Assembly: GCF_030160295.1 (NCBI RefSeq)
Contig: NZ_BSOB01000010.1
Coordinates: forward strand, 687,287 to 751,286
Source of the DNA: Dyella acidisoli
GTDB lineage: Bacteria; Pseudomonadota; Gammaproteobacteria; Xanthomonadales; Rhodanobacteraceae
Direction: 5' to 3'
DNA: 64,000 nt
This document shows positions 16,998-27,103 of this stretch, piece after piece. The number at the start of each line of letters is the position of its first letter. The stretch's first letter is position 1. A program made the position numbers and the translations under genes. The notes under the pieces are model-generated. The model was not told the origin of the DNA and ran no database searches. It saw only the letters and a program-made list of their open reading frames with translations.

Positions 16998-18368
16998 ATG
17001 AAAACAGACTCTAAGCTGCGCCACTCGATCGTTTTTCGCCTCGCGCTGGGCTACGGCCTGCTGTTCCTGTTTTCGATAGTCATCATCTCCATGGTGTTCT
17101 ACGTCGGCACCGCCGGCCTGCTGGCGCGCAATAACGATCGCCAGATCGTCACCATCGCTCATCAATTGGAACAAGTGCACGATCGCAGCGGAAACGCGGC
17201 GCTGGTTCAGGCCATCCATACGCTGCTGACCGATGACAAGGATGTGGAAACGGAGGTGTACCTCCTGCTCGATTCGCACAGCAAGAAGCTGATCGGCAAC
17301 CTCACCGCATGGCCAACCCTGCCCGACGCGAACGACACGTTGATCAAGCTGCAGGTACAACGCCTTGAGCGCGCCTCGAACAGCCGCCTCCTGGTTCATC
17401 GCTTCGACGACGGCGGCTTGCTGGTCGTCGGACGTGATTTGCAGGAACAGCGCCAACTCGAGCGAACGATCCTGAGCGCCCTGGTGATAGGCGGCCTGCT
17501 CGGCTTGCTGCTGGCCATGCTGGGCGCCGCATTGTTCAGGGCACAACTGCAGGCGCGCCTGGCTTCCATCCAACAAACCACGCACGACGTATCCGGTGGC
17601 AACCTGAGCCGTCGCATCGTCGTAGCTGTCACGGCTAAGGACGAACTTGCCAATATCGCGCGCGACGTCAATCGCATGCTCGACGACATCGAGCGTTTGA
17701 TGGACATTGCACGCAATGTTTCCAATACCATCGCGCACGACTTGCGCACGCCGCTGGGACGGATTCGCAGCGCGTTGGAAGAAACCTTGCAGCAACCATC
17801 CGAATCACAACGCTGGCAGAGCGCAGCGCACTACGCCATCGATGAAATCGATACGTTGATTGGCGTATTTGAGAAGCTGCTGCAAATCGCCGAAGCCGAA
17901 TCCGGCGTGCGACGGCAACAATTCGAACGCCTGCCACTACGTCCCGTGCTGAACGATCTAGTGGAACTCTATCAACCCGCCGCCGAAGCGCAGGGCATGC
18001 AGCTGAGCATGGATGTCGAGGGTGACCCCGCCGTGCTCGCGGATCGAGACCTGATCGCCAACGTGCTCGCCAACGTGCTGGACAACGCGCTCAAGTACGC
18101 CGGCAACGGTGCGCACATCCGCCTTTCCACCCGGCAAGACGAGCATGACGTGCACATCGTGGTGCAGGACAACGGGCCTGGCATTCCACGCGAAGCCATG
18201 ACACGCGCCACCGAACGCTTCTTCCGCGTGGACGACAGCCGCAGCCAGCGTGGCAATGGGCTGGGGCTTTCCATCGCGGCGGCGGTGGTGTCACTGCATC
18301 GCGGGGAATTGACGCTCGAAGATGCGCAACCCGGGTTGAGGGTGTGCATGCTTTTACCGAAGGCGTGA
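16998..18368 (+). CDS. Sensor histidine kinase, HAMP-containing
   Basis: A 456-residue inner-membrane kinase. TM1 is at about 15-37, followed by a periplasmic sensor of about 120 residues with no recognised domain, then TM2 at about 158-180, a HAMP linker (about 181-235), HisKA with phospho-acceptor H247 (IAHDLRTPLGR), and HATPase_c with N box NVLDNALKYA, DNGPGIP and GNGLGLSIA. It pairs with the upstream OmpR-type regulator. The ATG at 16998 has GAGGAG at 16982-16987. The short periplasmic domain resembles metal- and envelope-stress sensors next to RND operons. Confidence 0.92.
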   Translation: MKTDSKLRHSIVFRLALGYGLLFLFSIVIISMVFYVGTAGLLARNNDRQIVTIAHQLEQVHDRSGNAALVQAIHTLLTDDKDVETEVYLLLDSHSKKLIGNLTAWPTLPDANDTLIKLQVQRLERASNSRLLVHRFDDGGLLVVGRDLQEQRQLERTILSALVIGGLLGLLLAMLGAALFRAQLQARLASIQQTTHDVSGGNLSRRIVVAVTAKDELANIARDVNRMLDDIERLMDIARNVSNTIAHDLRTPLGRIRSALEETLQQPSESQRWQSAAHYAIDEIDTLIGVFEKLLQIAEAESGVRRQQFERLPLRPVLNDLVELYQPAAEAQGMQLSMDVEGDPAVLADRDLIANVLANVLDNALKYAGNGAHIRLSTRQDEHDVHIVVQDNGPGIPREAMTRATERFFRVDDSRSQRGNGLGLSIAAAVVSLHRGELTLEDAQPGLRVCMLLPKA

Positions 18369-18420
18369 GGTTACGGAGACCACTCCCTCTCGCGGAGAGG
18401 CTGTAAAAAAACCTTACACC

Positions 18421-18559
18421 GTCGTCCCGGCGAAGGCCGGACGCAGCGCGAAGCGCGAAGAACGTCCGAAGGACGGCCCCGAAGGGGTGAGCGAAGCGAA
18501 TCACCCAGTGACGTTGTTTGCGGATCAAGACGCTGGGCCACGGTCTTCGCCGGGGCGAC
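18421..18559. repeat. Intergenic palindromic repeat with 19-bp inverted ends
   Basis: 18421-18439 (GTCGTCCCGGCGAAGGCCG) and 18541-18559 are inverted copies with two mismatches. The GCGAAGCGCGAAG-rich interior has further short inverted segments. The element fills most of the 320-base gap between the kinase and the pump adaptor. No gene is seen in that gap, and the pump promoter must lie in it or downstream of the element. Confidence 0.75.
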
Positions 18560-18688
18560 GAGCATGAGATTTTTTTCACGTTCTCGGAATGGAGAGGGAA
18601 TCACGCCCAACCTTTCCAAACCGTAACTATTCCCCACCCGCACCCACCGCTATGGTCCCGAGGACGAAAGCCCTCTTGAGATCGTTTC

Positions 18689-19867
18689 ATGCCCTCCAAG
18701 CGCGCGCCCATGCTGGCCCTCGCCATCGCCGCAGCCGTACTCGCCAGTCTGGGTTATATCTGGCTCGCTCATCGCGAATCGCCGGCACCGGCACCCAACA
18801 CCGGCGCCGACACGCACAGCGTCACCCTCACCGACACCCAAGCCAAGCAGGTCTCGGTGATCCAGGTAGGTGCGCACACGTTCGATACCTGGCGTCAGGC
18901 GGTCGGCTACATCGACTATGACGGGGGCCGCATCGCCCAAGTATCCAGCCCATACACCGGACGCGTGGCAAGCGTCGCCGCGGAGGAAGGGGATACTGTC
19001 CGCAAGGGGCAACTGCTGTTCACCATCGACAGCCCCGATCTGCTGCAAGCGGAATCGGCCCTGCTCGCTGCGGATGGCGTGCTCACGCTGAACCGCAAAA
19101 CGCTCGCCCGCGCACAAAAGATGCTGACCATCCAGGCCAGTGCGCAAAAAGATGTGGAGCAGGCCATCTCCGACGAGCAAACCGCCGAAGCCAGCTATCG
19201 CGCGGCACGCAACACCGTGCTGCTGTTCGGCAAGAGCGAGGCGGACGTCGACCACCTGCTCGCCACGCGCAAGGTGGATGGCGAGTTGCGCATTCTGAGT
19301 CCGTTCGACGGCCTCGTTGCGAATCGTTCGCTGGCGGTAGGCGATTTGGTGCAACCCGGCGGTTCGCCCACACCCTTTACCGTGGCCGATCTTTCCAGCG
19401 TGTGGATGGTGGCGAACATGCCCGAGGACGATGCTGCTGCGTTGAAGCTGCATCAACCGCTTGCCATCACCGTGCCAGCCTTGCCTGGCCGCACGCTGCA
19501 CGGCGAAGTGAGCTACCTCGCCAGTGCCGTCGATCCGAACACGCACACGGTGGTCGTACGCGCTGACGTCCCCAATCCGGATCGCGTATTGCGTCCGCAG
19601 ATGCTGGTCGATGCCGCTGTGCAAACGGCTGCTGCGGAACATTCGCCCGCCGTGCCTGAAGACGGCGTGGTGCGCGAAGGCGACGGCACCACCATGGTGT
19701 ACGTCACGCAGGACGGCCACCGCTTCGAACAGCGCATCGTGAAAGTCGGCAAGCGCCAACAAGGCATGGATCAGATTGTCGATGGGTTGAAAGCCGGCGA
19801 ACGCGTTGCCGGCGAAGGCGCCTTGTTCCTCGACAACATGCTCTCGCAGCAGCCGGACGACGACTGA
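18689..19867 (+). CDS. RND efflux periplasmic adaptor (membrane fusion protein)
   Basis: A 392-residue HlyD/CzcB-type adaptor that bridges the inner-membrane pump and outer-membrane channel. It has an N-terminal signal-anchor (about 5-27), a lipoyl/barrel-sandwich half (SPYTGRVASVAAEEGDTVRKGQLLFTIDSPDL), an alpha-hairpin (about 110-180), the second half (LRILSPFDGLVANRS), a beta-barrel, and a membrane-proximal domain (VYVTQDGHRFEQRIVKVG). No His-rich metal-binding extension is seen. It is the first gene of the adaptor-pump-channel operon, 63 bases before the pump. Confidence 0.92.
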   Translation: MPSKRAPMLALAIAAAVLASLGYIWLAHRESPAPAPNTGADTHSVTLTDTQAKQVSVIQVGAHTFDTWRQAVGYIDYDGGRIAQVSSPYTGRVASVAAEEGDTVRKGQLLFTIDSPDLLQAESALLAADGVLTLNRKTLARAQKMLTIQASAQKDVEQAISDEQTAEASYRAARNTVLLFGKSEADVDHLLATRKVDGELRILSPFDGLVANRSLAVGDLVQPGGSPTPFTVADLSSVWMVANMPEDDAAALKLHQPLAITVPALPGRTLHGEVSYLASAVDPNTHTVVVRADVPNPDRVLRPQMLVDAAVQTAAAEHSPAVPEDGVVREGDGTTMVYVTQDGHRFEQRIVKVGKRQQGMDQIVDGLKAGERVAGEGALFLDNMLSQQPDDD

Positions 19868-19930
19868 ATCGTCGCCACGCACGCACCGCTCTCACTTTTA
19901 GACACCTTCAGATAAAGAAAGGCGCCACCC

Positions 19931-22900
19931 GTGTTACGAGGCATCATCGCTTTTGCGCTGTCCCGACGTTCCGTCGTGATGATGGCCTTGCTGGCATTCA
20001 TGGCCGCAGGGCTGATGGCGTACAGCAAGCTCAATATCGAGGCGTATCCCAACCCGGCACCGGTGATCCTGGAGATCACCGCACAAGCACCGGGCCTGTC
20101 GGCCGAAGAAATGGAGCGGCTCTACACACGCCCGATGGAACTGGGTGTCGCCACTACGCCCGGGGTGGACAACATCCGCTCTACCTCGTTCTACGGTTTG
20201 TCGTTTGTACGCGTCACTTTCAAGTACGGCATCGATTACAACTTCGCCTATACGCGTACCGCGATCAATCTGCAGCAGAACGTCAGCCTGTCCAACAACA
20301 CGCAGCCGCAGATTCAAGCTTCAAGTCTGGTCGGTGAAATCTTCCGCTATCAGGTGGCAGGACCGCCGCATTACGGCCTGACCAACCTGCGCACGCTGCA
20401 GGACTGGGTGGTGTCGCACCGATTGTTGTCGGTACCAGGCGTGGGTCAAGTGGTGACCTGGGGCGGCACCACCAAGGAATACCATGTCGACGTGGACATG
20501 CCGAAGCTGCAAGGCTACAAGATCACGCTGCCGCAGCTCATCACCGCGCTTAGCAACGCCAACGAGAATGTCGGCGGACGCACAATCAATCTCGGCCAGC
20601 AATCGGTCAACGTGCGCGGCGTCGGCCTGATCGCCGATACCGACGACATCCAGAACGTAGTGCTGTCGCAGAACAACGGCACACCCGTGCTGGTAAAAAA
20701 CGTCGCCAACGTGTCCGTCGGAACGGCCCCGCGCCTGGGTAAGGGCGGACGCGACGACCAGAGCGACGTGGTGACCGGCATCGTGGTGATGAATCCCACC
20801 GAGCGCACGAATGAGGTCATCGCGCGCGTCAAAGCGGAAGTGGACCGGCTCAACCATGACGGCACCCTGCCGCCAGGCGTCAAAGTCGTTCCGTTCTACG
20901 ATCGATCGACCTTGGTAGCGGTAACCACGCACACGGTATTGCACAACCTGATTTTCGGCTGTCTGCTGGTGTTTCTGATCCAGTGGATTTTCCTGGGCGA
21001 TTTGCGCAGTGCGCTGATCGTGAGCGCCAACATTCCCGTTGCACTGTTCTTCAGCATCATCATCCTGGTGTTGTGCGGCGATTCGGCCAACCTGCTCTCG
21101 GTGGGCGCGGTCGACTTCGGCATCATCGTCGACTCAGCGGTGATCATGATCGAGAACATCTTCCGCAACCTGCAGAAGAGCGAAAGCGAACGCAAGGAGC
21201 TGCTGCACTACTACGCCGAAAGCCGTGGCGGCGCCGGTCCCACCGGCCCGGGCAGCCATGGCTGGACCGATCGCATCCGCTTGCTTTACGTAAGCGTGAT
21301 GCAAGTGGATCGCGCGGTGCTGTTCTCATCCGCCATCACCGTGGCAGCGTTCATTCCGTTGTTCACCATGCAAGGCGTGGAAGGACAGATCTTCAATCCG
21401 ATGGCACGCACGTATGCGTATGCCTTGTCAGGCGCACTGATCGCCACCTTCACCGTCACACCCGTGCTCGCCTCGCTGCTGCCCAAGCACGTGAAGGAGG
21501 TCGAAACAATTTTCGTGCGCGCCATTCGCAGCGTGTATTCACCGGTGCTGCGCTGGGCTTTGCACCGGCGGAAACTCACCGTGGGCCTGGGCTTGGGCTT
21601 TCTGTTGCTGGCGGCGCTGCTGCTGCCGCGCATTGGCACCGAGTTCCTGCCGTCGCTGGAGGAAGGCAATCTGTGGATCCGCGCCAGCATGCCGCCGACC
21701 ATTTCGCTGGAAGCCGGCATGAAGATGGTCGATGGCATGCGGCATATCCTCAAGTCGCATCCGGAGGTGATCACCGTGGTGTCGCAGCATGGCCGCCCAG
21801 ATGACGGCAGCGATGCAGCCGGCTTCTACAACGTGGAACTGTTCGTGCCACTGAAGCCCGAAAGCGACTGGCCGAGCGGTGATAGCAAGACCAAGCTGGT
21901 CGCCAGCTTGCAGAAGGAATTCGCCGCGGAATTTCCTGGTGTGGGCTTCAACTTCTCGCAGTACATCCAGGACAATGTGGAAGAAGCACTATCCGGCGTG
22001 AAAGGCGCCAATGCCGTAAAGATTCTCGGCCCCGATCTGGGCGAACTGGAAAAGCTTGCCGATGAGGTGATGCACCAGATGCAGCAGGTGCGTGGCGTGC
22101 AGGATCTGGGCGTGTTCCATGTGCTTGGCCAGCCCAATCTCAACATCACCATCGATCGGGCCAAGGCCGCGCGCTATGGCCTCAATACCGGTGATATCAA
22201 TACGGTGGTCCAGGCAGCACTGGCCGGCGCGCAGGCTACGACCGTACAAGAAGGCGAAAAGCAGTTTGCATTGGTGGTGCGATTGTCTTCGCAATACCGC
22301 TCCAGCATCGACGCCATCGGCAATGTCATGGTGGGCTACACCAATAACGCCGGCAACACGGCGTACGTTCCGCTGCGCGAGGTAGCAAATATCTCGCTCG
22401 ATACGGGTGCCTCCTACATCTATCACGAGCGCAATGAGCGCTATATCCCAGTGAAATTCAGCGTCCGCGACCGCGACCTGGGCAGTACGGTGGAAGAAGC
22501 ACAACAACGCATTGCGCAGAATGTGAAACTGCCCAGCGGTTATCACTTGTCGTGGGCTGGTGAGTTTTCCGACATGCAGGAGGCAAAACAGCGCCTGGCT
22601 GTCGTGTTGCCGGTTGCCATTGGCTTGATCCTCGCCCTGCTCTTCACGCTGTTCAACTCCATGCGCGACAGCCTGCTTACGCTGGCATCCATTCCATTTT
22701 CCATTGCCGGCGGCATCATCGCCCTTTACTTGTCCGGCCTTAACCTGAGCGTGTCGGCGGCTATCGGTTTCGTATCGCTATTCGGTGTGTCAGTGATGAA
22801 CGGCATTCTCGTCATCACCTACTTCAATCACCTGCTGTTCGAGGGCAAGCCGCCGTTGGAGGCGATGTACCTCGCTGCGGAACAACGTATGCGCCCGATG

Positions 22901-23128
22901 CTGATGACGGCGTTCTCTGCATGCATCGGCCTGTTCCCGGCCGCCATTTCGCACGGCATCGGCAGCCAGGTGCAGCGCCCACTTGCCACCGTGGTGGTGG
23001 GCGGCATGTTGCTGGGTCCGATCATGTTGCTGATCGTGGCACCGGCACTGCAGGTGATCGTGGTGGAATGGTCACAGGCACGCCGCGGGCGGCGGCGGTT
23101 CGCCGGTGAGGAAGGAGGTGCGGCATGA
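19931..23128 (+). CDS. CzcA/CusA-family RND efflux pump permease
   Basis: A 1065-residue inner-membrane proton antiporter with twelve predicted TM helices and two large periplasmic loops. The TM4 motif DFGIIVDSAVIMIEN corresponds to the DFGxxVDxAxxxxEN signature of heavy-metal-efflux RND pumps, with the proton-relay Asp. This argues for metal export rather than drug export, but this branch is often left unassigned and the substrate is not proven. The start is GTG at 19931 (MLRGIIAFALSRR). Its stop overlaps the channel gene by four bases (ATGA), indicating coupled translation. Confidence 0.9.
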   Translation: MLRGIIAFALSRRSVVMMALLAFMAAGLMAYSKLNIEAYPNPAPVILEITAQAPGLSAEEMERLYTRPMELGVATTPGVDNIRSTSFYGLSFVRVTFKYGIDYNFAYTRTAINLQQNVSLSNNTQPQIQASSLVGEIFRYQVAGPPHYGLTNLRTLQDWVVSHRLLSVPGVGQVVTWGGTTKEYHVDVDMPKLQGYKITLPQLITALSNANENVGGRTINLGQQSVNVRGVGLIADTDDIQNVVLSQNNGTPVLVKNVANVSVGTAPRLGKGGRDDQSDVVTGIVVMNPTERTNEVIARVKAEVDRLNHDGTLPPGVKVVPFYDRSTLVAVTTHTVLHNLIFGCLLVFLIQWIFLGDLRSALIVSANIPVALFFSIIILVLCGDSANLLSVGAVDFGIIVDSAVIMIENIFRNLQKSESERKELLHYYAESRGGAGPTGPGSHGWTDRIRLLYVSVMQVDRAVLFSSAITVAAFIPLFTMQGVEGQIFNPMARTYAYALSGALIATFTVTPVLASLLPKHVKEVETIFVRAIRSVYSPVLRWALHRRKLTVGLGLGFLLLAALLLPRIGTEFLPSLEEGNLWIRASMPPTISLEAGMKMVDGMRHILKSHPEVITVVSQHGRPDDGSDAAGFYNVELFVPLKPESDWPSGDSKTKLVASLQKEFAAEFPGVGFNFSQYIQDNVEEALSGVKGANAVKILGPDLGELEKLADEVMHQMQQVRGVQDLGVFHVLGQPNLNITIDRAKAARYGLNTGDINTVVQAALAGAQATTVQEGEKQFALVVRLSSQYRSSIDAIGNVMVGYTNNAGNTAYVPLREVANISLDTGASYIYHERNERYIPVKFSVRDRDLGSTVEEAQQRIAQNVKLPSGYHLSWAGEFSDMQEAKQRLAVVLPVAIGLILALLFTLFNSMRDSLLTLASIPFSIAGGIIALYLSGLNLSVSAAIGFVSLFGVSVMNGILVITYFNHLLFEGKPPLEAMYLAAEQRMRPMLMTAFSACIGLFPAAISHGIGSQVQRPLATVVVGGMLLGPIMLLIVAPALQVIVVEWSQARRGRRRFAGEEGGAA

Positions 23129-24606
23129 ACCGTAGCGCGCGCGCTCGCCTCCGTGGCTTTAGCGTTTTCGCGCTGGCCACTCTCTGTGCCGGCTGCGCCG
23201 TCGGCCCCGACTATCATCGCCCCAGCGTACCATCGCCGAATGGCTTCACGCGCGCACCTATGCCGGCGGCGATCGGCGCTGCCACGACGCATGATGCACA
23301 ACAATTCATGCAGGGCGATTCAGTACCGCGTGACTGGTGGCATGCGTTCGAGTCACCGGCTTTGAACGACCTTGTTCAGCGCGCACTGGCACACAATCCC
23401 ACCGTCGACGCAGCCCAGGCTGCGCTGCGCCAGGCGAAGGAAGACGTTGCTGCGCAGCGCGCCAGCTTTTTCCCTACCCTGCAAGCCAGTTATTCGCCGT
23501 CGCGCAACCGCAATGCCGTTGGCACGATTTCGCCGACACTCAGCTCTGGAGCCACCTACTACACCTTGCACACGGCTCAGCTGAGCGTGGGCTACGTGCC
23601 AGACGTGTTCGGCCTCAATCGCCGCACCGTCGAATCGCTGAGTGCGCAGGCCGATATGCAGCGCTACCAGTTGGACGCGACCTATCTCACCCTGGCTGCC
23701 AACGTGGTGAACGCAGCCGTGCAGGAAGCTGGACTGCGCGCCCAGATTGAAGCAACTCGTGCGACGATCGATGCCGATACGCGCGCGCTATCCATCCTGC
23801 AACAACAAGCTGCGATGGGTGGTGCTACGGCTTTGGATGTCGCGGCGCAAGCCGCAGCACTCGCACAGGCTCAACAAAATCTTCCCGCACTTCAGAAACA
23901 GCTTGAGCAAACGCGCGACTTGCTCGCGGTGCTGATCGGCGAACCACCTTCACAAGCCGACAATGCCGATCTCGACCTGGAAGCGTTGCATTTGCCATCG
24001 GCGCTACCGCTGAGCTTGCCATCTCAGATCATCCGCCAACGCCCGGATGTACTGGCGGCCGAAGCGCAGGTGCATGCGGCCAGTGCAGAGGTCGGTATCG
24101 CGGTCGCCAACCGCTTGCCGCAGCTCTCGATCTCGGCGCAATACGGCGGCAGCTCCACCCAGTTCAGCCGCATGTTCAGCGACGACAACCTGTTCTGGAG
24201 CCTGACCGGCACCGTATCGCAGACACTATTCGACTTCGGTGCGTTGAAGCATCACCAGCGCGCGGCGGAAGCGGCCCTGGATCAAAGCAAGGCGCAATAC
24301 CGCAACGTGGTACTGACGGCGTTCCAGAACATCGCTGATACGCTGTACGCACTCGATGAGGACAGCAAGGCCCTCGCTGCCGCCACTCAGGCCGAAGCAG
24401 CCACGCGCAAAACGCGCGATCTTACCGAGCAGCAATTGCAGCTTGGCGCCGTCAATGCACTGGCCTTGCTCAGTGCCGAGCAGGCTTATCAGCAGGCAGT
24501 GATCGCGAGGATTCAGGCAGTAGCCGCCCGCTATACCGACACCGTGGCGCTCTATCAGGCACTGGGTGGCGGCTGGGATGCCCACGGGCAAGCGAAGGAA
24601 GATTGA
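23125..24606 (+). CDS. RND efflux outer-membrane channel lipoprotein (NodT/OprM family)
   Basis: A 493-residue TolC-like channel that completes the tripartite pump. The lipoprotein signal peptide has lipobox CAGC, with the modified cysteine just before AVGPDYHRP, the family signature. Two OEP repeats follow (about 60-260 and 280-480; NPTVDAAQAALRQAKEDVAAQ, RQRPDVLAAEAQVHAASAEVG). The ATG at 23125 overlaps the pump stop codon. It is the last gene of the operon; PiuC-type dioxygenase is convergent. Confidence 0.93.
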   Translation: MNRSARARLRGFSVFALATLCAGCAVGPDYHRPSVPSPNGFTRAPMPAAIGAATTHDAQQFMQGDSVPRDWWHAFESPALNDLVQRALAHNPTVDAAQAALRQAKEDVAAQRASFFPTLQASYSPSRNRNAVGTISPTLSSGATYYTLHTAQLSVGYVPDVFGLNRRTVESLSAQADMQRYQLDATYLTLAANVVNAAVQEAGLRAQIEATRATIDADTRALSILQQQAAMGGATALDVAAQAAALAQAQQNLPALQKQLEQTRDLLAVLIGEPPSQADNADLDLEALHLPSALPLSLPSQIIRQRPDVLAAEAQVHAASAEVGIAVANRLPQLSISAQYGGSSTQFSRMFSDDNLFWSLTGTVSQTLFDFGALKHHQRAAEAALDQSKAQYRNVVLTAFQNIADTLYALDEDSKALAAATQAEAATRKTRDLTEQQLQLGAVNALALLSAEQAYQQAVIARIQAVAARYTDTVALYQALGGGWDAHGQAKED

Positions 24607-24627
24607 CCTAGCGTTCCGCGTTACTGA

Positions 24628-25302
24628 TCAGATTTCCGCCCACATGCGAATCAAGTTCGCGCGGGACTTGCTGATCAAATCGAAAGTCGGGCTCTTGCCT
24701 TCGCGTTTGAAAGTCAAATGCTTGGCGTTTTCCATATCCCACAAGATCTCCCGTTGCGCGGGATCGCGTATCTGGCTTTGCACCCAAATGATCGCCGCAT
24801 CGCGCACGCCGCGGGTGACGGGTGTTACGTGATGCAACGTGTTGGCGGGATAGGCAATCGCGGCACCCGCCTCAAGTTTGAACTGGCTGCTGATGCCATT
24901 CATGAACACGGTCAACTCACCGCCATCGTAGCTTCGTGGGTCGGAGAGAAAAATGGTGATGGCAATATCGCTACGTATCGCATTGCTCATGCTGCCCATG
25001 ACCGGCGTATCCACGTGGGGGCCGTATTCCATGCCTGGCCCATAACGGTTGAACAATACCGACGTCGCCATCGCCGGCAGCAACGCCGTCTGCAATTCAC
25101 CGCTGCGCATGAAGGCCTCACGCACGATGCGTGCAATCTGCTCATATTCGGGCGCACCCGGCGTCACCTGCAGATTCCGCTTTACCTCACGCGCGGACCA
25201 GCCGGCCGTACTGGCTCCGTCCATAAAAGGCGCACTCTGCAGTTTGGCCTGGATGGCTGCCAGCTCTTCAGGGCCGAGAACGGCGGGGACACAATGAATC
25301 AA
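24628..25302 (-). CDS. piuC: Fe(II)/2-oxoglutarate dioxygenase, PKHD/PiuC type
   Basis: A 224-residue member of the PiuC/YbiX prolyl-hydroxylase-like family. Iron ligands are H96 and D98 (YGPHVDTP) and H158 (TLHHVTPVTRG), with R167 for 2-oxoglutarate. PiuC genes usually lie next to TonB-dependent siderophore receptors and are often iron regulated. Here the neighbour is a TPR-sulfotransferase and then a TonB-dependent receptor. The substrate is unknown. The ATG at 25302 (MIHCVPAVLG) matches family N-termini. No clear Fur site was recognised in the short upstream gap. Confidence 0.9.
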   Translation of the reverse strand: MIHCVPAVLGPEELAAIQAKLQSAPFMDGASTAGWSAREVKRNLQVTPGAPEYEQIARIVREAFMRSGELQTALLPAMATSVLFNRYGPGMEYGPHVDTPVMGSMSNAIRSDIAITIFLSDPRSYDGGELTVFMNGISSQFKLEAGAAIAYPANTLHHVTPVTRGVRDAAIIWVQSQIRDPAQREILWDMENAKHLTFKREGKSPTFDLISKSRANLIRMWAEI

Positions 25303-25451
25303 GGCGGTAACCCTTCATGAGGTTGCATGACGCCTTCCATGGTAATCGCACACCTCAGCAAGCGGAACGCCTGCCGCTGCGGGGCCGGTTTTACCGCGAA
25401 GAACATGCAAGACTAGGCATTGATTCTGAAACCATCCGCGTCAGGTAGCCC

Positions 25452-27014
25452 ATGTCGCCACCCTCCCTCTCTCCCGCAGCAAGCCAGTGGCTGAGCGAAG
25501 CCGGCAAGGCGTTATCCCAAGGGCGCGCGGATTTGGCCGAGCAACCCTTAAAGCGCGTGCTGGCCGAGGCGCCTAACTTTGCGAACGCGCAGTTCCTGTA
25601 CGGCATAGCCTGTCAGATGCGGGGTGACCACAACACCGCCGCCAAGTACATGCGCAAAGCTGCACAGCAACGTCCTGATGACCCGAACATCCTCACGAAT
25701 CTAGGCGGCGCCCTTTACGATTCTGGCGCAACCGAAGAAGCGTTTGTTTGCCTGCGCCGCGCCACAGAACTGGCCCCCATGCAAGCATCCATTTGGTACA
25801 ACCTTGGCAAAGCCCAGAAGTTGCACTGGCAGTTGGACGAGGCTGCGGATGCTTTGCGACGCGCCCTCGATCTGGACGAACGGCATATCTCTGCGCGCAT
25901 CACGCTTGCGGACATCTTTACGATCCGCGGCAATATAGCTGAGGCAGTCGCCGAATACCGCAAAGTGCTGGCCCTTCAACCTGATCAGGCGCATGCCTGG
26001 CACGCATTGGCCAATCTGAAGACGGAGTCGCTCACTCTGATAGATGCGAAGCAGATCCATAGCGTTCTGCAAAACCAACAGCTTGCGCCCGACGCGCGCG
26101 TATCACTCGGCTTCAGTCTGTACAAAGCCCTGGAAGACCAGCATGACTACAGCGGCGCTTTTCAGGCACTACGCGAGGCCAATGCACTCAAACGCCAGCT
26201 GGTCCAGTGGGATGCTGCGGCGGAGCGCACCCATATCGACGCCATCATCGAAACATTCCGCCGTCCGTTGCCGACACCGCTCGATCCAACCCTCGGGCAC
26301 GAGGTGATCCTGATCGCCAGCCTGCCCCGCTCCGGATCGACCTTGGTCGAGCACATCCTTGCCTCGCACCCGCTGGTGGAAGGCGCCAATGAGATCCCGA
26401 ACCTGTCACAGGTCCTCGACGAAGAATCGAAACGGTGCGGCAAGGACTTCCCGCATTGGGTGGTTGACGCCACGGCGGAGGATTGGGCGCGCTTAGGCAA
26501 GAGCTATCTGGCCCGCACCGCCCACTGGCGCGCCAAGCGCCCTTATTTCACCGACAAGGGGTTGCAAAACTGGCAGTGGGCCGGCGCCATTCGCGCCATG
26601 CTGCCGGGCGCCAAGATCATCAACTGCCATCGTGACCCAGTCGAAACTTGTTTTGCCTGCTACCGCCAGCTGTTTAGCGAAGGCATCCACTTCAGCTATG
26701 ACCTGGGCGATCTGGCCAGTTGCTACAACGACTACCAACGCCTCACCGATTACTGGCAGGAACGTTATCCGGGCCATGTGTTCGACCTTTCCTACGAGAC
26801 GCTCGTACGCGACCCCGAGACACAGATTCGGCAATTGCTTTCATTCTGCCAACTGCCGTTCGACGCGGCGTGCCTCTCGCCGCATCAGACACAACGTGAC
26901 GTACACAGCACGGCGAGTGCGGCACAAGTACGCCAACCCATTCGAGGCGATACGGCACGCAGTCCGCGGTATCGGGATTTCCTGGAACCGCTGATTCAAC
27001 GTCTCCATCACTGA
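25452..27014 (+). CDS. TPR-repeat sulfotransferase
   Basis: 520 residues with the same architecture as the sulfotransferase at 10928 but clearly diverged from it. TPR repeats cover about 10-200 (FLYGIACQMRGDHNTAAKYM, ILTNLGGALYDSGATEEAF, IWYNLGKAQKLHWQLDEA). The sulfotransferase domain has PAPS loop LIASLPRSGSTLVEHIL (about 290-306) and the later patch IINCHRDPVETCFACY. The acceptor is unknown. The ATG at 25452 is preceded by CAGGTAG, a weak ribosome site. It sits between the PiuC-type oxygenase and an Oar-type receptor, repeating the gene combination at 7.9-14 kb. Confidence 0.87.
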   Translation: MSPPSLSPAASQWLSEAGKALSQGRADLAEQPLKRVLAEAPNFANAQFLYGIACQMRGDHNTAAKYMRKAAQQRPDDPNILTNLGGALYDSGATEEAFVCLRRATELAPMQASIWYNLGKAQKLHWQLDEAADALRRALDLDERHISARITLADIFTIRGNIAEAVAEYRKVLALQPDQAHAWHALANLKTESLTLIDAKQIHSVLQNQQLAPDARVSLGFSLYKALEDQHDYSGAFQALREANALKRQLVQWDAAAERTHIDAIIETFRRPLPTPLDPTLGHEVILIASLPRSGSTLVEHILASHPLVEGANEIPNLSQVLDEESKRCGKDFPHWVVDATAEDWARLGKSYLARTAHWRAKRPYFTDKGLQNWQWAGAIRAMLPGAKIINCHRDPVETCFACYRQLFSEGIHFSYDLGDLASCYNDYQRLTDYWQERYPGHVFDLSYETLVRDPETQIRQLLSFCQLPFDAACLSPHQTQRDVHSTASAAQVRQPIRGDTARSPRYRDFLEPLIQRLHH

Positions 27015-27020
27015 AACGAA

Positions 27021-27050
27021 AAAGGCCGCCAGATAACCGGCGGCCTTTTT
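27021..27050. terminator. Bidirectional rho-independent terminator
   Basis: AAAGGCCGCC (27021-27030) and GGCGGCCTTT (27039-27048) form a 10-bp stem with A and T tracts on both sides. It separates the convergent sulfotransferase and receptor genes. Confidence 0.92.
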
Positions 27051-27103
27051 CTTTCCTTCCGTTACCGGTGCCATTCCTGACACCGGCGAACTGCCTACGG
27101 GAA

